From the NCBI RefSeq assembly GCF_900091455.1, contig NZ_LT607412.1:5146001-5210000 (forward strand): a stretch of DNA of 64,000 nt, given 5' to 3'. The notes beneath the pieces were generated by a model. That model was not told the origin of the DNA. It ran no database searches and saw nothing but the letters and a program-made list of their open reading frames with translations. The translations under genes were made by a program, and so were the position numbers. Shown here in pieces: positions 26,425-33,775 of the stretch (position 1 is its first letter; each line of letters begins with the position of its first letter). Source of the DNA: Micromonospora coriariae (lineage in GTDB: Bacteria > Actinomycetota > Actinomycetes > Mycobacteriales > Micromonosporaceae).

Positions 26425-27363
26425 GTGAGTGAAGGCGCGGTGGTCGTCGCCCTGGATGTGGGCGGCACGGGCATCAAGGCCGCGCTGGTTCGGCCGGATG
26501 GGACCAGCCAGCACACCGAACGGCACGCCACCTGTGCTGATCGGGGTCCGTCCGCGGTCGTGGAGACCGTCCTGTCCGTCGCCGGAGGGCTGGCTGACAG
26601 AGCCCGAGCCGATGGGTTGACTCCGGTGGCGGTGGGCATCGCGGTGCCCGGGGTGATCGATGAGGTGGCCGGTGTGGCGGTCTGGTCGGCGAACGTCGGC
26701 TTCCGGGACGTACCGTTGCGGGAGCTGGCGGTCGCGCGGCTCGGACTGCCCGTGGCGCTCGGGCACGACGTGCGGGTGGGCGGCGTGGCGGAGGCCCGGC
26801 TCGGTGCCGGCCGGGGTAGCCGACACGTGCTCTTCGTCGCGATCGGCACCGGCATCGCCGCCGCTCACGTGGTCGGCGGGTCGGCTTACGCGGGCGCTCA
26901 TGGCGCCGCTGGCGAGCTCGGTCACATCGTGGTGCGGCCCGGCGGGCCGCGCTGCGGCTGCGGCCAGCTCGGTTGTCTGGAGGCGGTCGCTTCGGCGGCC
27001 GCGGTCGGCCGACGTTACGTGGAGCTGGCCGGTACGCCCGCTACCGCGGCTGACGTCGCCGCGCGGGCCGCCGCCGGGGAGGAACTCGCTGGGCGGGTGT
27101 GGCGCGACACGATCGACGCGCTCGCCGACGGGCTCCGCACCGGACAGGCGCTCTACGATGCGGAGGTGATCGTGATCGGCGGCGGCCTCGCCGAGGCCGG
27201 AGCCGGGTTGATCGATCCGCTCCGGGCGGCGCTGCGCGCGCGGCTCACGTTTCAGCGGGAGCCCCGGCTGACGCGCGCCGCACTCGGCGACGGGGCCGGC
27301 TGCCTCGGCGCCGCCCTACTCGCGCTCGACCGCCTTGAGGGAGGCGTGACAACGCCGCATTGA
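26425..27363 (+). CDS. ROK-family sugar kinase
   Basis: This 312-residue kinase starts at GTG with GAGGGCGAGC upstream. The ATP-site motif is VVALDVGGTGIKAALVRPDG. The ROK zinc motif is GPRCGCGQLGCLEA with the preceding GELGHIVV. The catalytic Asp sits in LGHDVRVGG, where many family members have ENDAN. ROK kinases phosphorylate glucose, ManNAc, GlcNAc or GalNAc (AgaK type). In this locus a GalNAc or galactosamine kinase would supply the missing phosphorylation after ABC uptake. Glucokinase remains possible. Confidence 0.87.
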   Translation: MSEGAVVVALDVGGTGIKAALVRPDGTSQHTERHATCADRGPSAVVETVLSVAGGLADRARADGLTPVAVGIAVPGVIDEVAGVAVWSANVGFRDVPLRELAVARLGLPVALGHDVRVGGVAEARLGAGRGSRHVLFVAIGTGIAAAHVVGGSAYAGAHGAAGELGHIVVRPGGPRCGCGQLGCLEAVASAAAVGRRYVELAGTPATAADVAARAAAGEELAGRVWRDTIDALADGLRTGQALYDAEVIVIGGGLAEAGAGLIDPLRAALRARLTFQREPRLTRAALGDGAGCLGAALLALDRLEGGVTTPH

Positions 27364-27407
27364 TCGTTGTCATCGGCGCGCGACGGCTCCGTCCGTATCA
27401 TCTCGGC

Positions 27408-28367
27408 ATGGTGCTGAACGCGGAGCCACGGATCAGCCGGCGGGTGGCGCTCCTGGCCGCCGGAGGATTGCTCGTCGGCTGCTCCCAACAGCCCGAGGTC
27501 GACAAGGTCCACCTGCGACTGGCCACCGGGCCGGCGGGGGCGGTATACCGGCGCATCGGCGGTGCGCTGGCCGAGCACATCTCCGAGCAGGTGCCGGGCG
27601 CCACGGTGACCACCGTGCCGAGCGGGGCGTCCACCGACAACATCCGGATGCTGCGAGCCGGCGAGGCGCACCTGGGACTGACGAGTCTGGATGCGTTGAT
27701 CACGACCGACGGCAGCGCGCCCGAGGGGCTCTCGGCGGTGTGCCGGCTCTACGACAGTCATCTGCATCTCGTGGTCATGGCGGGTTCAGCGATCCAGGAG
27801 TTCCGGAACCTTGAGGGCAAGCGCCTGTCCCTCGGTGCCCGCGATTCGGGCACCGAGTTCACGTCACTGCGGGTTCTGGGGCTCGGCCCGGTGAACGCCG
27901 CCATTCGGTACCTCAGCCAGGCCGAATCGGCGGCGGCACTGCGCGACGGCAGGATCGACGCGATGTTCTCCCTGACCGGCGTCCCGACACCCGCCATCAC
28001 GGAGTTGGCCCAGCGGCACCCGATCCGGCTGATCCCGTTGGACGCACAGGCGGACGCGCTCTTCACGGCGTACCCGGGCCCCTACGCTCCGGCCACGATC
28101 CACGCGACCGCCTACGCCGGCGTCCCGGCCACCCGTACCGTCGCCGTGCCGAACGTGCTGCTCGCGCGCAACGACCTGCCCGACGACCTGGTCTACGCCA
28201 TCACCGACACGATCTTCACGCACACCGGCACTATCGCTTCCGCCAGCCGGGGCGACGCCGCGGCCGTTCCCGAAGCGTGGCAGATCAACGTGCGTACCGG
28301 GATCTCCACGGCATCGGTTCCGCTCCATCCGGGCGCGGTGGCCTGGTTCCGCGACCGCAAGCGCTGA
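27408..28367 (+). CDS. TAXI-family (TRAP-associated) solute-binding lipoprotein
   Basis: The start is ATG 27408, which gives a lipoprotein signal (SRRVALLAAGG, lipobox LLVGC); 319 residues. The NMT1/TAXI pattern is clear: LRLATGPAGAVYRRIGGALA, TTVPSGASTDNIRMLRAGEA, GARDSGTEFTSLRVL and the late LARNDLPDDLVYAITDTIF. Such proteins bind small acids for TRAP transporters, but no TRAP membrane subunits are encoded here. It converges on a TctE-like sensor kinase gene 37 bp away, so it may serve a different importer or act as a ligand-presenting sensor partner. Confidence 0.85.
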   Translation: MVLNAEPRISRRVALLAAGGLLVGCSQQPEVDKVHLRLATGPAGAVYRRIGGALAEHISEQVPGATVTTVPSGASTDNIRMLRAGEAHLGLTSLDALITTDGSAPEGLSAVCRLYDSHLHLVVMAGSAIQEFRNLEGKRLSLGARDSGTEFTSLRVLGLGPVNAAIRYLSQAESAAALRDGRIDAMFSLTGVPTPAITELAQRHPIRLIPLDAQADALFTAYPGPYAPATIHATAYAGVPATRTVAVPNVLLARNDLPDDLVYAITDTIFTHTGTIASASRGDAAAVPEAWQINVRTGISTASVPLHPGAVAWFRDRKR

Positions 28368-28404
28368 CCAGGGACAGCGACAGGTTGGTGACGGGGCCGG
28401 GTCC

Positions 28405-29886
28405 TCAGACCGGAGACGGAGCCGGGGCGCCGGGAGACGACGCCACCTGCGCAACGACCGGCAACGCAAGCACTGCGGCGAACCCGTGCCCGGACCCGTC
28501 TGGACGCGGCAGGCCTTCCTCCAGCCGCAGCTCGCCTCCGGCCGCCCGGACCAGGTCGGCGCAGATCGCCAGCCCCAGGCCGGTACCGGACACGTTCTGG
28601 TGCCGCGGCGACCGCCAGAACCGTCGTAGCGCCTGGGCCCGCTCGGACACGTCGATCCCCTGCCCGTCGTCGCGGACCGCGACGGCGACCACGCCTCCGG
28701 CCGCGGAGCCGTTGCGGTTCCCGGCGCCCGCACCGGCGGGAACAACGCGGGCGGTCACCTCCACCGCCCGCGCGCCCGAAAGCCGTAACGCGTTGCTGAT
28801 CAGCTCGTCCAGGATGCTGCCCAGTCCGCCTGGAGGCTCCAGCAGCCGCAGTCCCGGCGGCACGTCGACCGCCAGCGTCTGCCCCGCCGTCGCCGTCAAC
28901 GCCCGCCACCGGACCACCCGGGTCGCCAGCACCTCGTCGAGGTCCACCGGCGACGCCGTCCGCATGCTCTCCATCCGCGCACTGGCCTGCAGCGAGTTCA
29001 GCATCCGCTGCATCGCCTTCAGTTCGTCGACGGCGACGTCGTACACCTGCCGTCCGTTGCCGTCCGGCCGCAGGTGCGGAGCCAGGCTCTCCACCGCGAG
29101 CCGGAGGCTGGTCAGCGGGTTGCGCAACTGGTGCGACGCGTCGGACACGAACGCCCGCTGCCGCTGCGCGGCGTTCTCGACGGCGTCCATCATGGTGTTG
29201 AACGACTCCGCCAGCCGCCGCAGCTCGATCGGGCCGGCCTCGGCGTCGGCGCGGATCGTCAGGTCGCCCTCGGAGATCCGCGAGGTCGCCGCGTCCAGCT
29301 TCCGGACCGGCCGCAGCACCCACGCCGATACCGGCCAGGCGACGGCCGCCAGTGCGATCAACGGCAGCAGCCCGAGCCCGGCGAGCCGGGCCCAGCGTAC
29401 GAGGATGGTTTCGCGCGTCTTCGACAGGTCGGAGATCGTCACGACGGCGCCGACGACCTCACTGTCCCGGCCCACCGGCTCGGCCACGACGAGTGCGGAG
29501 TCGTCCCACGGCGCCCATTCCCAGGACGGTTCGGACCGCGCCCCGGCCAGCGCCGCGGTCACGATCCGGGGCAACGTCGGCTCGGCGCGCGCCGCCTCCT
29601 GGTACGCACCGGCCGGTCCGAGCAGCACCTCCCCGGACGTGTCGACCAGGGCGACCGGAATGCCGTAGAGCTCGTGGTAGCGCGTCAGTTCCTGCTGCAG
29701 CGCCTCGGTCCGCCCGGTCGCCAGCGCGGTCTCGGCAAGCGAGGCGAACCGGCCGACGTCGTTGAGCCGGTTGACGTACGTCTCCTGCATCTCCCGCTCA
29801 GCCACGGTGACGCTGAGCGGCACTCCGAGCGCCGCGACGAGCAGCACCGCGAGGGGAACGAGGACGACGAGCAGGCGGCGGTGCAC
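28405..29886 (-). CDS. Sensor histidine kinase, TctE-like
   Basis: This 493-residue membrane sensor has a first membrane helix (LLVVLVPLAVLLVAALGVPL), an extracytoplasmic sensor of about 130 residues, a second helix near 175-195, HAMP (RPVRKLDAATSRISEGDLTI), an H-box with the phosphoacceptor His (SDASHQLRNPLTSLRLAVE), an N-box (LDELISNAL), DDGQGID and GTGLGLAI. It autophosphorylates and passes phosphate to the response regulator encoded 6 bp upstream. The neighbouring tctCBA genes suggest control of tricarboxylate uptake. Confidence 0.93.
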   Translation of the reverse strand: MHRRLLVVLVPLAVLLVAALGVPLSVTVAEREMQETYVNRLNDVGRFASLAETALATGRTEALQQELTRYHELYGIPVALVDTSGEVLLGPAGAYQEAARAEPTLPRIVTAALAGARSEPSWEWAPWDDSALVVAEPVGRDSEVVGAVVTISDLSKTRETILVRWARLAGLGLLPLIALAAVAWPVSAWVLRPVRKLDAATSRISEGDLTIRADAEAGPIELRRLAESFNTMMDAVENAAQRQRAFVSDASHQLRNPLTSLRLAVESLAPHLRPDGNGRQVYDVAVDELKAMQRMLNSLQASARMESMRTASPVDLDEVLATRVVRWRALTATAGQTLAVDVPPGLRLLEPPGGLGSILDELISNALRLSGARAVEVTARVVPAGAGAGNRNGSAAGGVVAVAVRDDGQGIDVSERAQALRRFWRSPRHQNVSGTGLGLAICADLVRAAGGELRLEEGLPRPDGSGHGFAAVLALPVVAQVASSPGAPAPSPV

Positions 29887-29892
29887 GGCGGG

Positions 29893-30576
29893 TCAGCCGA
29901 TCAGCTCCGGCTGGTCGGCCAGGAGCCGATAGCCGACGCCGTGGATCGTACGGATGATCACGTTCGGCCCCAGCTTGTGCCGTAACGCCGCGATGTGGGT
30001 GTCCAGGGTGCGACTCGACGACTCCCAGGTCGCGCCCCAGATCTGGTCGAGGATGACGTCGCGGCTGACCACGTTGGGCGCCCGCCGGGCCAGCAGCAGG
30101 AGCAGCTCGAACTCCTTGCGGGTCAACGGCACGGGCGTGCCGTCGACGGTGACCTCGCGGGTGCCGACGCCGATCCGCATCGGGCCGAGCAGGAGCGGCT
30201 CGTCCGAGTGGCTCAGGGCGCGAGCCGCCCGGGTACGCCGCAGGACGGCGTCGATCCGGGCGAGCAGCTCCGGGATGCCGAACGGCTTGACGATGTAGTC
30301 GTCAGCGCCGGCGCGCAGGCCGCGGACCCGCTCGTGCTCCTCGGACCGTGCGGTGACCGCGATGACGGCGGTCTCCGGGTGGTCACGCAGCTTCCGGATC
30401 ACGTCGAGTCCGTCGCCGTCGGGCAGGCCCAGATCGACGAGCACCACGTCGGACGGCGTGGCGCGCACGGCCTCCGCGGCGGTGGCGATGCGGTGGACCT
30501 CGAAGCCCGCCTGGGTCAGGACGGTCACCAGGCCCAGCGCCACGCGGTCGTCATCCTCGATGACGGTTATCCGCAT
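29893..30576 (-). CDS. OmpR-family response regulator, TctD-like
   Basis: The start is ATG 30576 (MRITVIEDDDRVALGL), giving 227 residues. The receiver domain has the acidic pocket EDDD, phospho-Asp in VVLVDLGLPDGDG, and the switch Lys in DDYIVKPFG. The C-terminal winged helix has PLTRKEFELLLLLARRAP and a recognition region SSSRTLDTHIAALRHKLG. It is cotranscribed with the sensor kinase and divergent from tctC, which is its probable target. Confidence 0.95.
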   Translation of the reverse strand: MRITVIEDDDRVALGLVTVLTQAGFEVHRIATAAEAVRATPSDVVLVDLGLPDGDGLDVIRKLRDHPETAVIAVTARSEEHERVRGLRAGADDYIVKPFGIPELLARIDAVLRRTRAARALSHSDEPLLLGPMRIGVGTREVTVDGTPVPLTRKEFELLLLLARRAPNVVSRDVILDQIWGATWESSSRTLDTHIAALRHKLGPNVIIRTIHGVGYRLLADQPELIG

Positions 30577-30720
30577 ACCGGCGGATTGTACGGCCCGGGC
30601 CGACCCTCCGGTCAGCCCTCGAGTTCTTGGGATTTCTCTGACACCATCCGCGTCCCGGCCGGTCGAGACTGGGGCCACTCGTTCACCGACATATGCCCAT
30701 GCGCTGATGAGGAGGCCGCT

Positions 30721-31743
30721 GTGAGAGAGACCAGCAGGTACCGGGCCACCGCGCGGATGGTCGCCGCGGTCGGCGTCGTCTCGCTCGTCGCCGCCTGCTC
30801 CGGCAACGGAGGCGCCAACGGCGGAGGCGACGCCGCGGGCTATCCGGACCAGAACATCACGATCGTCGTGCCGTTCAGCGCGGGGGGCCCGACAGACACC
30901 GTCACCCGCATGATCGCCGAGCCGATGGCCGCCAAGCTCGGCGCCAAGATCGTCGTTCAGAACGTCGAGGGCGCCGGCGGCACTGTCGGTGCCGGCGACG
31001 TCGCGCGGGCCGATCCGGACGGCTACACGGTGCTCATGCACCACATCGGTATGTCGACGGCGCCCGCCCTGTACAAGAACCTGGGCTACAAGCCGCTCGA
31101 GGACTTCGAGATGGTCGGACTCGTCACCGAGGTGCCGATGACGGTCGTCGCCCGCAAGGACTTCGCGCCCGCGACACTCCAGGACCTCGTGACCCACGTG
31201 AAGGCGAACGCCAACAAGGTCACCCTGGCCAACGCCGGCATCGGCGCCGCCTCCCACCTGTGCGGCCTACTGTTCCAGACCGCCGCCGGTGTCAAGCTCC
31301 AGGAGGTTCCGTATCAAGGCACCGGCCCTGCGCTGACCGACCTCGTCGGCGGCCAGGTCGACTTCATGTGCGACCAGACGACCAACACCAGCGGCCAGAT
31401 CGCCGCGGGGAAGGTGAAGGCGTACGCGGTCACCACGCCGGAGCGCGTGAAGAGTCTTCCCGACCTGCCCACCACGGCCGAGGCCGGGCTGCCCCAGCTA
31501 CAGGTCAGCGTGTGGCACGGTCTCTACGTCCCAGCCGGCACGCCACAGGAGATCGTCGAAAAACTGTCCGAGGCGCTGAAGGTGGCACTGGCCGACCAAG
31601 GGGTCATCGACCAGATGGCCAAGCTCGGCACCGCGCCGGTCCCGGCTCAGGACGCGACCCCGCAGGCGCACCGGGCCAAGCTCGAGGAGCAGCTGGGCAC
31701 CTGGTCGAAGATCATCGCTGACGCCGGAGTCAAGGTTTCCTGA
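30721..31743 (+). CDS. tctC: Tripartite tricarboxylate transporter substrate-binding protein (TctC family)
   Basis: The start is GTG 30721 with GAGGAGG 6 bp upstream; 340 residues. A lipoprotein-like signal ends SLVAAC near residue 23. The Bug/TctC fold is clear: ITIVVPFSAGGPTDTVTRM, GTVGAGDVARADPDGYTVLM, EVPYQGTGPALTDLVGGQVD and YVPAGTPQEIVEKLSEALK. It captures a carboxylate outside the cell and hands it to TctA/TctB. Ligand is unknown; TctC homologues bind many organic acids. Confidence 0.93.
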   Translation: MRETSRYRATARMVAAVGVVSLVAACSGNGGANGGGDAAGYPDQNITIVVPFSAGGPTDTVTRMIAEPMAAKLGAKIVVQNVEGAGGTVGAGDVARADPDGYTVLMHHIGMSTAPALYKNLGYKPLEDFEMVGLVTEVPMTVVARKDFAPATLQDLVTHVKANANKVTLANAGIGAASHLCGLLFQTAAGVKLQEVPYQGTGPALTDLVGGQVDFMCDQTTNTSGQIAAGKVKAYAVTTPERVKSLPDLPTTAEAGLPQLQVSVWHGLYVPAGTPQEIVEKLSEALKVALADQGVIDQMAKLGTAPVPAQDATPQAHRAKLEEQLGTWSKIIADAGVKVS

Positions 31744-31744
31744 G

Positions 31745-32206
31745 GTGGAGCGCCGTCGGTCGTTCCCGGACCTCCTCGCCGGGGGAATCTTCGTCCTGAT
31801 CGGTGGTGCGTTCGTGTGGGGGTCGCTCGGCTACCAGCTGGGCACCCCACTGCGGATGGGCCCCGGCGCCTTCCCGCTGCTGGTCGGCGCGACGGTGGCC
31901 GTCCTGGGCCTGGCGATCGTCATCAAGGGACTCATCGCCGGTGAGGTGGTCTCGTTCGGACCGGTCCCGTGGCGCGCGGTAGCCGCCATCGTGCTCGCGG
32001 TCGTGTTCTTCGGTTTCACCGTCCGGCGCCTCGGATTCGTACCGACGTCGGCGGTGACCGCCCTGCTCACCACGCTGGCCAGTTCCCGCGTTCGGCTGCT
32101 CACGGCCGTGGCCGTGGCCGCCGGGCTGACCGTGGCCAGCACGCTCATCTTCGTCGTCGGACTTCAGCTGCGGATCCCGCTATGGGGCCCGTGGCTGGGG
32201 TTCTGA
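31745..32206 (+). CDS. tctB: Tripartite tricarboxylate transporter small membrane subunit (TctB)
   Basis: This 153-residue membrane protein has four hydrophobic segments (LLAGGIFVLIGGAFVWGSL, AFPLLVGATVAVLGLAIVI, VAAIVLAVVFFGF and the C-terminal pair). The GTG start is 1 bp after the tctC stop, so it depends on coupling. It is the poorly conserved small subunit of the TTT transporter and is placed as expected between tctC and tctA. Confidence 0.9.
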   Translation: MERRRSFPDLLAGGIFVLIGGAFVWGSLGYQLGTPLRMGPGAFPLLVGATVAVLGLAIVIKGLIAGEVVSFGPVPWRAVAAIVLAVVFFGFTVRRLGFVPTSAVTALLTTLASSRVRLLTAVAVAAGLTVASTLIFVVGLQLRIPLWGPWLGF

Positions 32207-32226
32207 CGCGGCATCCGGACTGAGGC

Positions 32227-33732
32227 ATGGAACTTCTCGACAACCTCGCGCTGGGCTTCTCGACCGCACTCCTGGTCCAGAACGTCCTCTACTGCTTCGT
32301 GGGAGTGCTGCTCGGGACCGCGGTCGGCGTGCTGCCCGGCATCGGGCCGACGGCTACGGTGGCGATGCTGCTGCCGATCACGTTCAGCTTCGAGCCGGTG
32401 ACGGCGCTGATCATGCTGGCCGGTATCTATTACGGCGCCCAGTACGGCGGCTCGACGACCGCCATCCTGATCAACCTGCCCGGTGAGTCGTCGGCGGCGG
32501 TCACCGCGCTGGACGGGCACGAGATGGCCCGGCAGGGCCGGGCCGGTCCGGCCCTGGCCGCCGCCGCGGTCGGGTCCTTCATCGCGGGTACGGTGGCCAC
32601 CGTCGCGCTGGCCGTCGCGGCCCCACCGCTGGCCAACGTCGCGTTGAAGTTCGGCCCGGCCGACTACTTCTCGCTCGTACTGCTCGGCCTGATCGTGTCG
32701 ATCGCGCTGGCGCGCGGATCGGCGCTCAAGGCGCTGGCGATGATCGCGCTCGGCGTGCTGCTCGGCACGGTCGGCCAGGACATCTACACCGGCACGCCCC
32801 GGTTCGTGTTTGACCAGCGCGAACTGTACGGCGGTATCGACTTCGTGTCGGTCGCCGTCGGCATGTTCGGGGTGGCCGAGATTCTGCGCAACCTGGAGAA
32901 CGAGCAGACCCGCACGGCAATCGTGGGCAAGGTGCGGAACCTCTGGCCGACCCGCGAGGACCGCCGCCGGATGGTCGGCCCGATCGCGCGCGGTACCGGT
33001 CTCGGGGCCGCGCTCGGCGTCCTGCCCGGCGGTGGCCACGTGCTGGCCTCGTTCACCTCGTACGCTGTCGAGAAGCGGATCTCGAAGCGGCCGCAGGAGT
33101 TCGGGCGCGGCGCGATCGAGGGTGTCGCCGGCCCCGAGTCGGCGAACAACGCCGCCGCGCAGACGTCGTTCATCCCGCTGCTCACCCTGGGTCTGCCCGC
33201 CCACCCGGTGATGGCGCTGATGGTCGGCGCGTTCATCGTCCACGGCATCACCCCGGGGCCGAACATCATCACCGACGAGCCGGCGCTGTTCTGGGGTCTG
33301 ATCGCGTCGATGTGGATCGGAAACGCGCTGCTCGTGCTGCTGAACCTGCCACTGATCGGTATCTGGGTGCGGATGCTGCGCATCCCGTACCAGGTGCTGT
33401 TCCCGATGATCATTCTGTTCGCGGCGATCGGCACCTATTCGCTGGGCTTCAACGCGTACGACGTCTACGCGATCGCGTTCTTCGGCATCCTGGGCTACAT
33501 CCTGATCAAGTGCGGCTGCGAGCCGGCGCCGCTGCTACTCGGCTTCGTCCTCGGCCCCTTGCTCGAGGAGAACCTGCGGAGGGCGCTCATCATCTCCCGC
33601 GGCGACGCGTCGGTCTTCCTGACCCGGCCGATCTCCGCAGTGCTCCTGGCCCTGACCGTGGCAGCGCTCGCCGTCGCCGCACTCCCGACGATCCGCAAGC
33701 GTCGCGAGATCGTGTTCGCCGAGGAGGAGTAG
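32227..33732 (+). CDS. tctA: Tripartite tricarboxylate transporter large permease (TctA)
   Basis: This 501-residue protein has 10-12 membrane spans. Family motifs are LGTAVGVLPGIGPTATVAML near the start, YYGAQYGGSTTAILINLPGE, GVLPGGGHVLASF (second inverted copy of the motif) and HGITPGPNIITDEPALFWGL. It is the ion-coupled membrane channel of the TTT importer. It follows tctB by 20 bp in the same operon. Confidence 0.95.
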   Translation: MELLDNLALGFSTALLVQNVLYCFVGVLLGTAVGVLPGIGPTATVAMLLPITFSFEPVTALIMLAGIYYGAQYGGSTTAILINLPGESSAAVTALDGHEMARQGRAGPALAAAAVGSFIAGTVATVALAVAAPPLANVALKFGPADYFSLVLLGLIVSIALARGSALKALAMIALGVLLGTVGQDIYTGTPRFVFDQRELYGGIDFVSVAVGMFGVAEILRNLENEQTRTAIVGKVRNLWPTREDRRRMVGPIARGTGLGAALGVLPGGGHVLASFTSYAVEKRISKRPQEFGRGAIEGVAGPESANNAAAQTSFIPLLTLGLPAHPVMALMVGAFIVHGITPGPNIITDEPALFWGLIASMWIGNALLVLLNLPLIGIWVRMLRIPYQVLFPMIILFAAIGTYSLGFNAYDVYAIAFFGILGYILIKCGCEPAPLLLGFVLGPLLEENLRRALIISRGDASVFLTRPISAVLLALTVAALAVAALPTIRKRREIVFAEEE

Positions 33733-33754
33733 GGGCCCCGGATTGTGGGCCCCT
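33731..33754. terminator. Terminator hairpin after tctA
   Basis: AGGGGCCC (33731-33738) pairs with GGGCCCCT (33747-33754) across 8 nt. The stem starts inside the tctA stop codon and lies between convergent genes. Confidence 0.65.
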
Positions 33755-33775
33755 CCGGTGCGACCGGTTGGCGCG

